64,000 bases of DNA from Candidatus Thiothrix anitrata. GTDB taxonomy: Bacteria; Pseudomonadota; Gammaproteobacteria; Thiotrichales; Thiotrichaceae. The notes under the pieces were generated by a model. It did not search any database. It saw only the letters and a list, made by a program, of their open reading frames with translations, and had not been told where the DNA came from. Shown here piece after piece: positions 53,797 to 64,000 of this stretch (its first letter is position 1; every line of letters starts with the position of its first letter). Position numbers and translations under genes: made by a program. Location: contig NZ_CP072800.1 of assembly GCF_017901155.1 (NCBI RefSeq), forward strand, positions 2,631,283 through 2,695,282, read 5' to 3'.

Positions 53797-54927
53797 ATGA
53801 AAATAGCTACGCTCAGTTATTCCGCAGCGCAAGGTTTTTCCGCATCATTACCCACCATCGCCATGCCACAGTGTTTGGTGCTAGTCTTTGGGCATTCAGA
53901 CTTTTCCGATGACCATACTCCGTTTAATGCACTACAAACACAATACCCTCAAGCCATTATTATGGGCTGTTCTAGTGCGGGCGAAATCTTAGGTAAACGC
54001 ATTCATGACAATACGCTGGTGATAGCCGTTATCAGCTTTGAATCCAGCCAATTACGCTTTGCCCACGCAGTGGTGCATGACGTACAAGAATCACGCTATA
54101 CCGGACGCTTGCTGGCAGATCAGTTATCAGGTGAAAATTTGCGCGGCATATTCGTCCTATCAGACGGCCTGCACGTCAATGGCAGCGAACTGGCACAAGG
54201 TTTCAATGACGTTTTGCAAAATATCATCGTTACAGGTGGCTTAGCTGGTGATGGTGAGAAATTCTCGCGCACTTGGGTATTGCAACATGGCAAGCCTGTT
54301 GAACGCATGGTCACTGCGTTAGGATTGTATGGCAATATTTCAATTGGTCATGGCTCCAAAGGTGGCTGGGTTCCGTTTGGGTCTGCTCGCGAAGTGACAC
54401 GCGCCACGAATAACGTCTTGTATGAGTTGGATGGTCAACCTGCCTTGGCATTGTACAAAAAATACCTGGGTGAGATGGCAAATGGCCTACCCGCGACCGG
54501 ATTACGTTTCCCCCTCGCACTAAGCCAGCCGGGTGAAGCCAAAGAACTGGTGCGCACCATTTTAGCCATCGACGAAACGGCGCAATCACTCACGTTTGCA
54601 GGCGATATTCCGGTTGGAGCTTACGCGCAATTAATGCGTGCCAACATTGATCAACTGGTTGAGGGAGCAGAAAATGCGGCCATTATGAGTGCAACCGAAA
54701 CGGATCAGTCAGTGCTGTGCATTGCCATTAGTTGCGTCGGGCGACGCATGGTCATGGGAGCCAATGCGGAAGAAGAAACCGAAGCCGTGTTGGATATTTT
54801 ACCCGACACCACCCAACAAATTGGTTTTTACTCCTACGGTGAAATTTCGCCGTATGCCAAAGGTGATTGCGATTTGCACAATCAAACCATGACATTAACG
54901 ACTTGGTACGAGCCTGACATCACATAA
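53797..54927 (+). CDS. FIST-domain sensory protein
   Basis: The 376-residue soluble protein consists of FIST N (about 25-225: LVLVFGHSDFSD, IIMGCSSAGEILG, GGLAGDGEKFSRTWV) and FIST C (about 225-350: ALALYKKYLGEMA, LRFPLALSQPG, MRANIDQLVEGAENAA, IGFYSYGEISPYA). FIST is a predicted small-ligand (amino-acid) sensing domain, usually joined to kinases or diguanylate cyclases. Here it is free-standing, so it must act on a partner encoded elsewhere. The end overlaps convergent pheA by eight bases. A GGAG-like ribosome site precedes the ATG. Confidence 0.87.
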   Translation: MKIATLSYSAAQGFSASLPTIAMPQCLVLVFGHSDFSDDHTPFNALQTQYPQAIIMGCSSAGEILGKRIHDNTLVIAVISFESSQLRFAHAVVHDVQESRYTGRLLADQLSGENLRGIFVLSDGLHVNGSELAQGFNDVLQNIIVTGGLAGDGEKFSRTWVLQHGKPVERMVTALGLYGNISIGHGSKGGWVPFGSAREVTRATNNVLYELDGQPALALYKKYLGEMANGLPATGLRFPLALSQPGEAKELVRTILAIDETAQSLTFAGDIPVGAYAQLMRANIDQLVEGAENAAIMSATETDQSVLCIAISCVGRRMVMGANAEEETEAVLDILPDTTQQIGFYSYGEISPYAKGDCDLHNQTMTLTTWYEPDIT

Positions 54928-56023
54928 TCGCAACCGGATAAGACCCCAGCACCCGCACCACTTCCGCCTCATCACGCAAGGCAGCCAATGCGCCGCTGAT
55001 GTCGGCGTCTTGCTCATGCCCGCGCACATCCAAAAAGAAAAAGTATTCCCAATTGGTGGTGCGTGCCGGACGCGATTCAATCCGTGTCATATCCACGCCA
55101 TTTTCCGCCAAGGGTTTCAGCAAGTGATACAGCGAACCGGGGCGGTTACGGGTGGAAACCAGCAAGGACGTGCGATCATTGCCGCTGGGTGCAACCACCT
55201 GATCCCCAATCACCAAAAAGCGCGTGGTGTTATTGGGATTGTCTTCGATACTGTCCTGCACGATATGCAAACCGTAAATCGGTGCAGCCTGACGGCTACC
55301 CAATGCCGCCGCAGTATCATCGCTAGCAACCAAACGCGCCGCTTCCGCGTTGCTGCTGACCGGAATGCGTTCAGCATGAGGCAAATGCTTATCCAACCAA
55401 TAACGGCATTGCGCCAACGATTGCGCATGGGCATACACTTTTTGCACGCCTTGCCAGTTTTCATGCCGACACATTAGGTTTTGATGAATGCGCTGGGAAA
55501 TTTCCCCGCAAATCCGCAAATCCGACTGCATGAACATATCCAACGTGTGCGTCACCACGCCTTCGGTGGAGTTTTCAATCGGCACAACCCCGTAACGCAC
55601 CCGCCCTGCTTCCACTTCACGGAAAACTTGCGCAATCGAATCCACCGGCAAGGTACCGACATTCATCCCAAAATGCTTAAATGTCGCCTCTTGCGTAAAC
55701 GTCCCCGCTGGCCCCAAATACGCAATGCGCATGGATTCCTCCAACGCCAAACACGACGCAATCACTTCGCGGAACAAGTGCGTAATTTGCTCATTGCGCA
55801 ACGGGCCAGCATTCAACGACTGCATCCGCGTCAGGATTTGTGCCTCACGTTCGGGGCGGTAAAACTTCGCGTTCGGGTCTTCCGCCAGCTTGGTGTGCGC
55901 GACTTCTTCGGCACAGCGGGCGCGTTCGTTCAACAACGCCAGCAACTGGGTGTCGAGCGCATCAATACGTTCACGCAAGGCAGCGAGTGCCGTATTCGTG
56001 GCAGAAACAGTCGTGTTACTCAA
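54920..56023 (-). CDS. pheA: Chorismate mutase / prephenate dehydratase
   Basis: The 367-residue bifunctional enzyme has an N-terminal AroQ chorismate mutase (about 12-95, with the RIDALDTQLLALLNERARCA helix), the prephenate dehydratase domain (AYLGPAGTFTQEATFKHFG, VVPIENSTEGVVTHTLD, NTTRFLVIG) and a C-terminal ACT domain. The feedback motif ESRP is present as TRIESRPART. It makes phenylpyruvate for phenylalanine and is inhibited by that amino acid. Its ATG overlaps the serA stop (ATGA). Confidence 0.96.
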   Translation of the reverse strand: MSNTTVSATNTALAALRERIDALDTQLLALLNERARCAEEVAHTKLAEDPNAKFYRPEREAQILTRMQSLNAGPLRNEQITHLFREVIASCLALEESMRIAYLGPAGTFTQEATFKHFGMNVGTLPVDSIAQVFREVEAGRVRYGVVPIENSTEGVVTHTLDMFMQSDLRICGEISQRIHQNLMCRHENWQGVQKVYAHAQSLAQCRYWLDKHLPHAERIPVSSNAEAARLVASDDTAAALGSRQAAPIYGLHIVQDSIEDNPNNTTRFLVIGDQVVAPSGNDRTSLLVSTRNRPGSLYHLLKPLAENGVDMTRIESRPARTTNWEYFFFLDVRGHEQDADISGALAALRDEAEVVRVLGSYPVAIM

Positions 56024-57183
56024 AGCAATCTTACCTTCAAAACGCCGGGAATCGCGGCTAAGGCTACCCGTGTATCTTCATTCACCACCGAATCCACGTC
56101 CATCAGCGTGTAAGCCATATTGCCTTTGGAATCGTTCATCATGTGGGCGATATTCACGCCAGCCTGCCCCAGAACATGAGAAATTTTACCCAGCATATCC
56201 GGGTTATTCTGGTTTACCACCGCGATACGCGCCAGCCCAGTGCGGCGCAATTTCACGTTCGGCAGATTGACGGAATTGCAGATATTACCGTTTTCGAGGT
56301 AATCGCGCACCTGATCAGCCACCATGATGGCGCAATTTTCTTCCGCTTCACGGGTGGATGCGCCCAAGTGCGGTAGGGTAATCACACGCGGGTTGGTGCG
56401 CAACGCATTGCTGGGGAAATCACAGACGTAGGCGTACACCTTGCCACTTTCCAAACCTGCCAATACCGCGCTATCGTCCAGAATACCGTCACGGGCAAAA
56501 TTGAGCAGCACCACACCGTCTTTGAGCTTTTGCAGGCTGTCGGCATTGATCAGATTGCGGGTACTGTCGATCAGCGGCACGTGGAAAGTGATGAAATCAG
56601 ACTCTGCCAGCAACGCATCCAAATTTGGCGCGGCTTCTACATCGGAGTCGAGTTGCCAAGCGCGTTCGATGGTAATGGTCGGGTCATAGCCGATCACGTT
56701 CATGCCCAATTGACGCGCCGCGTTGGCGATTTTCACCCCGATTGCGCCTAAACCAATCACGCCCAGTGTCCGCCCCGGCAGCTCAAAGCCGCCGAATTGC
56801 TTCTTGCCTGCTTCGACTGCCACACTCATTTCAGCGTCCGTGCCTTGCAAACCGCGCACAAAATCCATTGCTGGGGCAATGTTGCGGCATCCCATTAACA
56901 TGCCAGCGAGTACTAGCTCTTTGACGGCATTGGCATTAGCACCGGGGGCATTGAACACCACCACACCACGCTCAGACAATTGCTGCACGGGAACATTATT
57001 CGTACCCGAACCCGCACGTCCTACCGCCAACAAATTGTCGGAAAAAGCGTAGTCGTGGAGTTTGAAAGAACGTAGCAAGATGGCATCAGCATCGGGGGCA
57101 TTATCGGAAACACTGTAACGGTCAGCGGGGAGGCGGTTCAAGCCTTTGGGGGAAATGGCGTTGAGGGTTTGAATGTTGTACAT
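56020..57183 (-). CDS. serA: D-3-phosphoglycerate dehydrogenase with ACT domain
   Basis: From ATG 57183 (AAAGGA upstream) the protein has 387 residues. Features are GRAGSGTNNVPVQ, the NAD loop LGVIGLGAIGVKIANAA (about 147), active-site Arg/Glu/His positions in NFARDGILDDSAVL and LPHLGASTREAEENCA, and a C-terminal ACT domain (IAVVNQNNPDMLGKISHVL). It oxidises 3-phosphoglycerate in serine synthesis, with serine feedback through ACT. It is placed between serC and pheA, so serine and aromatic pathways share this leftward transcript, though a REP-like repeat separates it from serC. Confidence 0.92.
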   Translation of the reverse strand: MYNIQTLNAISPKGLNRLPADRYSVSDNAPDADAILLRSFKLHDYAFSDNLLAVGRAGSGTNNVPVQQLSERGVVVFNAPGANANAVKELVLAGMLMGCRNIAPAMDFVRGLQGTDAEMSVAVEAGKKQFGGFELPGRTLGVIGLGAIGVKIANAARQLGMNVIGYDPTITIERAWQLDSDVEAAPNLDALLAESDFITFHVPLIDSTRNLINADSLQKLKDGVVLLNFARDGILDDSAVLAGLESGKVYAYVCDFPSNALRTNPRVITLPHLGASTREAEENCAIMVADQVRDYLENGNICNSVNLPNVKLRRTGLARIAVVNQNNPDMLGKISHVLGQAGVNIAHMMNDSKGNMAYTLMDVDSVVNEDTRVALAAIPGVLKVRLL

Positions 57184-57212
57184 GGGGGTATCCTTTCCTG
57201 TGGTGGAGGATT

Positions 57213-57270
57213 GTCGGACTAAAGTCCGACCTACAGGCATGTACGCGTAGGTCGGGCTTCAGCCCGACAT
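57213..57270. repeat. REP-like palindromic repeat pair
   Basis: Two adjacent hairpins: GTCGGACT/AGTCCGAC (57213-57230) and GTCGGGCT/AGCCCGAC around TC (57251-57268). CTAC at 57231 and GTAG at 57247 make the whole unit symmetric. This GTAGGTCGGGCTTCAGCCCG type of sequence is a common dispersed intergenic repeat in proteobacteria. It lies between serC and serA and may affect transcript processing. Confidence 0.75.
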
Positions 57271-57296
57271 CTTAAGTTCTTTTAAATAGCAGCGTC

Positions 57297-58382
57297 TTAC
57301 CCGTTCTTCTTCGCAAAGTCTTGCATAAAGCTGACCAGCGTATCCACGCCCGCTTCCGGCATGGCGTTGTAGATGCTGGCACGCATCCCGCCGACGGAAC
57401 GATGGCCTTTCAAGGTGGTTAAACCCTGTTGCGCCGCTTCACTAAGGAACGCTTTGTCGAGATCGGCATTTGCCAACGTGAACGGGACATTCATCCACGA
57501 ACGGCAATCCGCAGCGACGGGGCTGTTGTAGAAACCGCCGGATGCCTCAATCGCGGTGTAAAGCTTTTGTGCTTTGCGTTCGTTGAGGGTTGCCATGCCT
57601 GCCAAGCCGCCTTGCTGCTTGATCCACTTGAACACCAAACCCGCCAAATACCAGCCATAGGTGGCTGGGGTGTTGTACATGGATTCGTTATCCGCGTGGA
57701 TTTTGTAATCAAACATGGTGGGCGTTCCGGGCAAGGTTTCACCAATCAAGTCATCACGCACAATCACAATAGTCAGACCCGCCGGGCCAATGTTTTTCTG
57801 CGCACCGGCATAAATCAAGCCAAATTTGCTGACATCCAGCGGACGTGACAAGATGGTAGACGACATATCCGCCACCAACGGCACATCACCTGTTTCAGGA
57901 ACCCACGCAAACTCCACCCCACGGATAGTTTCGTTCGGGGTGTAGTGCAAATAAGCAGCATTGGCATCGCACGTCCAGGTGTCAAACGCCGGAACGCTGG
58001 TGTAATTGCTCGCTTTGGTAGAAGCAACCACATTAACATTGCCGTAACGCTTGGCTTCTTTGATCGCTTTGGCTGACCAATCGCCGGTATCCACGTAATC
58101 CGCCGTGCCTTTGCCGCGCAATAGGTTTTGCGGAATCATCGCGAACTGGCTGCTTGCGCCACCTTGCAAAAACAGCACTTTGTAGTTAGCCGGAATACCC
58201 ATGATTTCGCGCAAATCCGCCTCGGCTTCGGCAGCGATGGACATGTATTCCTTGCCACGGTGGCTCATTTCCATCACCGACATGCCACTCCCGTTCCAGT
58301 CCAGCATTTCGGCTTGGGCTTGTTCAAGGACAGATTGCGGCAACATGGCAGGGCCTGCGCTGAAATTGAATACTCTTTTCAT
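57297..58382 (-). CDS. serC: Phosphoserine aminotransferase
   Basis: The 361-residue PLP enzyme starts RVFNFSAGPAMLPQSVLEQAQ and contains GGASSQFAMIPQN, the PLP lysine in LIYAGAQKNIGPAGLTIVIV (about residue 197), and the C-terminal GHRSVGGMRASIYNAMP. It converts 3-phosphohydroxypyruvate to phosphoserine and also works in pyridoxal phosphate synthesis. It lies six bases after gyrA, as in Pseudomonas. Confidence 0.97.
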   Translation of the reverse strand: MKRVFNFSAGPAMLPQSVLEQAQAEMLDWNGSGMSVMEMSHRGKEYMSIAAEAEADLREIMGIPANYKVLFLQGGASSQFAMIPQNLLRGKGTADYVDTGDWSAKAIKEAKRYGNVNVVASTKASNYTSVPAFDTWTCDANAAYLHYTPNETIRGVEFAWVPETGDVPLVADMSSTILSRPLDVSKFGLIYAGAQKNIGPAGLTIVIVRDDLIGETLPGTPTMFDYKIHADNESMYNTPATYGWYLAGLVFKWIKQQGGLAGMATLNERKAQKLYTAIEASGGFYNSPVAADCRSWMNVPFTLANADLDKAFLSEAAQQGLTTLKGHRSVGGMRASIYNAMPEAGVDTLVSFMQDFAKKNG

Positions 58383-58388
58383 GGGTGC

Positions 58389-60968
58389 TTATTCCTGATC
58401 GTCGGTTGTGTCTGTAGTATCGTCTTCGTCGGCAGAATCGCTGGCATCGGTCAAAATCGGCGCAATTTGCACCAGTTTTTCCCCGTCGTTGAGGCGAATC
58501 AAGGTCACGCCCTGCGTATTGCGCCCGACGATGGAAACGTCAGCGACAGGGGTGCGTACCAGCGTACCACCGTCGGTGATGAGCATGATTTGGCAATCGT
58601 CGCGTACTTGCACCGCCCCCACCGCGTTACCGTTGCGGTCAGAGGTTTGAATCGCAATTACACCTTGCCCGCCACGCCCTTGCTGCGAGAATTCTTCGGC
58701 ACGGGTACGTTTGCCGTAGCCGTTTTCGGTGGCAATCAGTAACTCGCCTTCGCCCAGAATGATCAGCGCGTTGACTTCTTGCCCATCATCCATGCGGATA
58801 CCGCGCACGCCAGCCGCAGTACGCCCCATTGCCCGCACGTCGGATTCGTGGAAACGAATCGCTTTGCCGGAATCGCTGAACAGCATGACTTCGTTATCGC
58901 CATTGGTCACGGCAACATCAACCAATTGGTCGCCGTCACGCAAATCAACCGCAATGATCCCAGCAGTACGCGGGCGTGAGAATTCCGTCAACGGGGTTTT
59001 CTTGACCGTACCTTCGGAGGTTGCCATGAAGATGTATTTGTCTTCGGCGTATTCGCGAATCGGCAGCACTGCATTGATGCGTTCGCCCTCTTCCAGCGGC
59101 AGCAAGTTGACCATTGGCTTGCCGCGTGCGCCGCGTCCGCCCATTGGTAATTGGTAAACTTTCAGCCAATACATACGCCCACGGCTGGAGAAGCACAGCA
59201 AAGTATCGTGCATACTGGCGACGAAGAGTTTTTCGATGAAATCTTCGTCTTTCATCGCCGTTGCTGCTTTGCCACGTCCGCCGCGTTTTTGCGCACGGTA
59301 ATTGTCCAGCGTTTGCGCTTTGGCGTAACCGGCGTGCGAGAACGTGACCATGACTTCTTCGTCAGCAATCAGGTCTTCCATGCACAGATCTTCGCCAACC
59401 ACATTGATTTCGGTGCGCCGCACATCGCCATAGGTATCACGCACCAGCAGCAACTCATCGCGGATCACTTGCAGCAAACGGTCAGGATTGGCGAGAATTT
59501 CCAGCAAATCGGCAATCTTTTCCAGCAATTCGCGGTATTCGGCAAGGATTTTGTCTTTTTCCAAGCCGGTTAAACGGTGAAGGCGTAAATCCAAAATCGC
59601 CTGTGCCTGCACTTCAGACAGCCAATAACCGTCAGGGCGCAAACCGTATTGTTCCGGTAAATCATCCGGGCGGCAGGTATCTGCACCCGCACGACTCAAC
59701 ATATCGCTGACAATGCCTGCGTTCCATGCACGCGCAATCAAACCGAGTTTAGCGTCGGCAGGGCTAGGTGCGGATTTAATCAGCGCGATGATGTCGTCAA
59801 TATTGGAAAGTGCCACCGCCAAACCTTCGAGGATATGGGCACGTTCCCGCGCTTTACGCACTTCAAAAATGGTACGGCGGGTAACGATTTCACGACGGTG
59901 ACGCAGGAAAGCTTCCAACACATCTTTGAGGTTCAGCAAGCGTGGCTGCCCATCGAGCAACGCCACCATATTGATGCCGAACACGCTCTGCATCTGGGTT
60001 TGCTTGTAGAGGTTGTTTAACACCACATCGCCAGATTCGCCGCGCTTGAGTTCAATCACCATGCGCATTCCGTCTTTGTCGGATTCGTCGCGCAATTCGG
60101 AGATGCCTTCGAGCTTTTTCTCTTTGACCAGTTCGGCGATTTTTTCCAGCAACCGGGCTTTATTTACCTGATACGGTAACTCATGGACAATAATGGTTTC
60201 GCGACTGGTGCGCTCATCCACTTCAACGGTTGCCCGCGCCCGCACGTAAATGCGCCCTTTGCCGGTGTGATACGCATCCCGAATACCGCGTGCGCCGTTG
60301 ATAATGCCCGCTGTGGGGAAATCCGGCCCCGGCAGGTATTCCATCAAATCACTGATGGTTAACTCTGGGTTGCTTAATAACGCGAGGCAGGCGTTAACCG
60401 TTTCGGTCAAGTTATGCGGCGGAATATTCGTCGCCATCCCGACCGCAATACCGGATGAACCGTTAATTAGCAGGTTGGGCAAGCGTGTGGGGAAAACGCT
60501 GGGTTCTTTTTCATTGCCATCGTAGTTGGGGACAAAATCGACAGTTTCTTTGTCGATGTCCATTTGCAATTCGTGCGCGAGTTTAGACATACGCACTTCG
60601 GTATAACGCATCGCGGCAGGTGAGTCGCCGTCCACGGAACCAAAGTTACCCTGCCCGTCCACCAGCATATAACGCAATGAAAACGGTTGTGCCATCCGCA
60701 CCATCGTGTCATAAACTGCGGTATCACCATGAGGGTGATATTTACCGATGACGTCACCGACGACGCGAGCGGATTTTTTGTAAGGTTTGTTCCAGTCATT
60801 ACCCAACTCGCTCATGGCAAACAAGACGCGGCGGTGAACTGGTTTTAACCCGTCCCGGACATCCGGCAATGCACGCCCGACGATGACACTCATGGCATAG
60901 TCCAAATAGGACTGGCGCATTTCATCTTCGAGGTTAACGGGGATAATTTCCTTGGCAAATGTGGCCAT
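58389..60968 (-). CDS. gyrA: DNA gyrase subunit A
   Basis: The 859-residue protein has the N-terminal breakage-reunion domain with catalytic Tyr in [12 protein letters not shown] (about 122), the QRDR segment [19 protein letters not shown], and a C-terminal six-bladed DNA-wrapping domain with the GyrA box QRGGRGK. It ends in an acidic tail ([15 protein letters not shown]). With GyrB it introduces negative supercoils. Residue 83 (E. coli numbering) is Thr, as in wild-type Pseudomonas aeruginosa, not proof of resistance. It leads the gyrA-serC-serA-pheA series and is divergent from recG. Confidence 0.98.
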   Translation of the reverse strand: MATFAKEIIPVNLEDEMRQSYLDYAMSVIVGRALPDVRDGLKPVHRRVLFAMSELGNDWNKPYKKSARVVGDVIGKYHPHGDTAVYDTMVRMAQPFSLRYMLVDGQGNFGSVDGDSPAAMRYTEVRMSKLAHELQMDIDKETVDFVPNYDGNEKEPSVFPTRLPNLLINGSSGIAVGMATNIPPHNLTETVNACLALLSNPELTISDLMEYLPGPDFPTAGIINGARGIRDAYHTGKGRIYVRARATVEVDERTSRETIIVHELPYQVNKARLLEKIAELVKEKKLEGISELRDESDKDGMRMVIELKRGESGDVVLNNLYKQTQMQSVFGINMVALLDGQPRLLNLKDVLEAFLRHRREIVTRRTIFEVRKARERAHILEGLAVALSNIDDIIALIKSAPSPADAKLGLIARAWNAGIVSDMLSRAGADTCRPDDLPEQYGLRPDGYWLSEVQAQAILDLRLHRLTGLEKDKILAEYRELLEKIADLLEILANPDRLLQVIRDELLLVRDTYGDVRRTEINVVGEDLCMEDLIADEEVMVTFSHAGYAKAQTLDNYRAQKRGGRGKAATAMKDEDFIEKLFVASMHDTLLCFSSRGRMYWLKVYQLPMGGRGARGKPMVNLLPLEEGERINAVLPIREYAEDKYIFMATSEGTVKKTPLTEFSRPRTAGIIAVDLRDGDQLVDVAVTNGDNEVMLFSDSGKAIRFHESDVRAMGRTAAGVRGIRMDDGQEVNALIILGEGELLIATENGYGKRTRAEEFSQQGRGGQGVIAIQTSDRNGNAVGAVQVRDDCQIMLITDGGTLVRTPVADVSIVGRNTQGVTLIRLNDGEKLVQIAPILTDASDSADEDDTTDTTDDQE

Positions 60969-61029
60969 AATTATTGTTCGATCACTTAAACGATGAAGCG
61001 CGGTATTATATCAGAAAACATGAGGATGT

Positions 61030-63114
61030 GTGTTGGCAAATACAGTGTTACATGAGTCAATCAGTCAATTGCGCGGAGTCGGCACTGCGCTTGCCGAAAA
61101 GCTGGGCAAGCTTGGTATTGTACGGGTAGCAGATTTGTTATTTCATCTGCCGCTGCGCTATCAAGACCGCACCCGCATTTACCCCATTGCCAGTGTACGC
61201 CCCGAACAAGAGGTGTTAGTCGAAGGCGAAATCGAAGCCACCGAAGTGGTTAATCGCGGGCGCACCATGCTGTTGTGCCAGATTCACGACGGCACTGGGG
61301 CGTTAACCTTACGCTTTTTTCATTTCAGCACCGCACAAAAATACAGCCTTGCTAAAGGGGTGCGGATACGCTGTTTTGGTGAGGTGCGGCAAGCCGGTTT
61401 TAAGCTGGAAATGGCGCACCCCGAATACCAATTATTGAATACCAATAACCCGCCACCGCTGGAAAACACCCTTACCCCGACCTATTCCAGTACAGAAGGA
61501 TTGCAGCAACGCACCTTGCGACGCTTAATCGGGTTGGCACTGGAGCACGCGGATGAATTACCGGAGCTATTACCCCCCGGTGCGTTGCGGCAACACCAAT
61601 TTCCAGCGTTGCACGAATGCTTACAAATATTACACAATCCCCAGAGTGGGAAATTAGATAACGGCAGATTAGGCGGCATCAGTAGCCGACTGATTTTTGA
61701 GGAATTGCTGGCGCATCAATTGGGCGTACAGCAAGCACGCCTCGCGCTTCAGCAAGTGCAAGCACCCGCAATGCTGGAAGAAAATCACTTTTGGCAAGCG
61801 TTGCGCCGCGCTTTACCATTCGCCCCAACCGCAGCACAAACCCGCGTGATTACCGAAATTACCCACGATTTACAGCAACCAATACCAATGAATCGTTTGG
61901 TACAAGGCGATGTTGGTTCAGGTAAAACGTTAGTGGCGGTGGCAGCCGCCCTGCACGCCATTGCCAATGGCTTTCAAGTCGCGCTCATGGCTCCGACCGA
62001 ATTACTGGCGGAACAACATTACCAAAACCTGCAACGTTGGTTAGAACCGCTAGGCGTGGAAACCGTCTTCATTAGCGGCGGACAAACCGCACGTCAACGC
62101 CGCCGCAAAGTTGAAAACCTACTGCTTGGCATTGGTCATATTGCGGTCGGTACGCACGCGCTGTTTCAAAATAGCGTGGAATTTCTGCAACTGGGCTTGA
62201 TTATTATCGACGAACAACACCGTTTCGGGGTGCATCAACGCTTTGCCCTGCGCGAAAAAGGCAAGCAAGGCGAACATTACCCGCATCAACTGGTGATGAC
62301 TGCCACCCCGATTCCGCGCACGCTGGCAATGACCGCTTACGGCGATATGGATTACTCGGTGATTGATGAATTACCACCTGGGCGCACCCCGATTACTACC
62401 GTGGCATTGAGCAACGAACGCCGCGATGAAGTCATTGAGCGGATTGCCGCTGCTAGTCGCGAAGGTCGGCAAGTTTACTGGGTATGCACCTTAATCGAAG
62501 AATCGGAAGTGTTGCAGTGCGAGGCGGCAGAAAAAACCGCTGAATTGTTGCGCGAACGCCTGCCTCACATTCAGGTTGGCTTGGTACACGGGCGTTTACA
62601 TGGTAGCGAAAAAGAACGCATTATGCGCGAATTCAAGCAAGGCGAATTGCAATTACTGGTGGCAACGACGGTAATTGAAGTCGGGGTGGATGTTCCCAAT
62701 GCTTCCTTAATGGTCATTGAAAACGCCGAACGCATGGGTTTGGCACAATTACACCAACTGCGTGGGCGGGTTGGGCGCGGCAAAGTCGCCAGCAGTTGCG
62801 TGTTGCTTTATCAAGCACCGCTGGGAAAAACTGCACGAAAACGCCTTGATGCAATGCGCACGACTACCGATGGTTTCGTGATTGCGGATATTGATTTGGA
62901 ACTACGTGGCTCCGGCGAAGTGCTCGGCACACGTCAAACTGGCGATGTCCGCTTAAAAATCGCGAGTTTAGTACGTGATCAACACTGGCTACCTGCGGTG
63001 CAAACGGCAGCGCGTGACATTGTGGCAAATTACCCAGAACGCTTGGAAGCCTTAACCGCAAGGTGGTTACAACGGGTTGGGGAAGATACCGCAACACGGT
63101 TTTTTCAAAGTTGA
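61030..63114 (+). CDS. recG: ATP-dependent DNA helicase RecG
   Basis: The 694-residue helicase has an N-terminal wedge/OB domain (about 60-150), Walker A GDVGSGKTLVAVAAA (about 294), the DEQH box IIIDEQHRFGVHQR (about 392), TATPIPRTLAMTAYGDMDYS, and the TRG region near VLGTRQTGDVRLKIA. It reverses stalled replication forks and processes recombination junctions. GTG 61030 and TTG 61033 are both possible starts after GAGG; spacing is better for TTG. It is divergent from gyrA. Confidence 0.97.
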   Translation: MLANTVLHESISQLRGVGTALAEKLGKLGIVRVADLLFHLPLRYQDRTRIYPIASVRPEQEVLVEGEIEATEVVNRGRTMLLCQIHDGTGALTLRFFHFSTAQKYSLAKGVRIRCFGEVRQAGFKLEMAHPEYQLLNTNNPPPLENTLTPTYSSTEGLQQRTLRRLIGLALEHADELPELLPPGALRQHQFPALHECLQILHNPQSGKLDNGRLGGISSRLIFEELLAHQLGVQQARLALQQVQAPAMLEENHFWQALRRALPFAPTAAQTRVITEITHDLQQPIPMNRLVQGDVGSGKTLVAVAAALHAIANGFQVALMAPTELLAEQHYQNLQRWLEPLGVETVFISGGQTARQRRRKVENLLLGIGHIAVGTHALFQNSVEFLQLGLIIIDEQHRFGVHQRFALREKGKQGEHYPHQLVMTATPIPRTLAMTAYGDMDYSVIDELPPGRTPITTVALSNERRDEVIERIAAASREGRQVYWVCTLIEESEVLQCEAAEKTAELLRERLPHIQVGLVHGRLHGSEKERIMREFKQGELQLLVATTVIEVGVDVPNASLMVIENAERMGLAQLHQLRGRVGRGKVASSCVLLYQAPLGKTARKRLDAMRTTTDGFVIADIDLELRGSGEVLGTRQTGDVRLKIASLVRDQHWLPAVQTAARDIVANYPERLEALTARWLQRVGEDTATRFFQS

Positions 63115-63135
63115 CAACCATCCGCCAAACGTTAG

Positions 63136-63172
63136 AAAAAACGGCGTTACCTTAACCGGTAACACCGTTTTT
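63136..63172. terminator. Bidirectional terminator between recG and katG
   Basis: AAAAACGGCGTTACC (63136-63150 or so) pairs with GGTAACACCGTTTTT (63158-63172) with one G-T wobble. T-runs occur on both strands, as suits two convergent genes. Confidence 0.85.
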
Positions 63173-63183
63173 CTCATGCCATG

Positions 63184-64000
<817 letters not shown>

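Noticed and set aside
60700-60760. GyrA Thr at the position of Ser83 as a quinolone-resistance mutation.
   Set aside because: Thr is the wild-type residue in other gammaproteobacteria such as Pseudomonas aeruginosa, so it is no evidence of acquired resistance.

Overview
The window is chromosomal DNA of a gammaproteobacterium. Support comes from bifunctional RlmKL, chorismate mutase-prephenate dehydratase in a gyrA-serC-serA-pheA cluster, the yceD-rpmF-plsX-fabH block, a YceF-type Maf protein, and accA next to tilS. Protein flavour and the many small palindromic repeats suggest a Thiothrix-like (Thiotrichales) sulfur bacterium; that is inference from memory, not a search. No tRNA, rRNA or CRISPR array was seen.

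Layout. 1-6.5 kb: tail of an FmdB-type zinc-ribbon gene, a small outer-membrane barrel protein, aspS, a DUF3987-like ATPase enclosed by a 25-bp inverted repeat, and rlmKL with an altered first catalytic motif. 6.7-18 kb: a hemerythrin-like protein, a DUF6933 gene running into a 5'-truncated yecA, a GarR/GlxR-type reductase, a SWIM-SNF2 helicase with a divergent acidic partner, and a CheB-CheR-PAS-histidine kinase coupled to a FixJ-like regulator. Upstream of the kinase lies a structured, GGA-rich untranslated stretch with a strong terminator. 18-23.5 kb: a phosphate-starvation block with three PHO-box-like sites (pstS, phoB, a GT4 glycosyltransferase with a PAP2 phosphatase, and a divergent PlsC acyltransferase). 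This fits replacement of phospholipids by glycolipids. 23.5-29 kb: rhlE, CYTH, fabH, plsX, rpmF, yceD and divergent maf.

29-40 kb is mixed. It holds an AAA-like/PD-(D/E)XK protein, a long palindrome, a diheme cytochrome c, aroE, a thermonuclease, a PhoD-like phosphatase and two overlapping membrane-associated GTPases. It also has a potB fragment cut by a damaged IS3-family element, and a low-GC hydrolase.

40.7-48.1 kb is the most interesting part: one leftward train of six genes with overlapping or nearly touching ends. It reads MazG-like pyrophosphohydrolase, AAA ATPase, PIN nuclease, Septu-like PtuA ATPase, PtuB-like HNH nuclease, then dnaE. It looks like a composite anti-phage module (two ATPase-nuclease pairs plus a nucleotide hydrolase) fused onto the replicative polymerase gene.

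48-64 kb is mostly housekeeping: a coiled-coil membrane protein, an AI-2E/PerM protein, tilS, accA, ferredoxin-NADP reductase, a thioredoxin, a FIST sensor protein, pheA, serA, serC, gyrA, recG, and the C-terminal part of katG running off the right edge.
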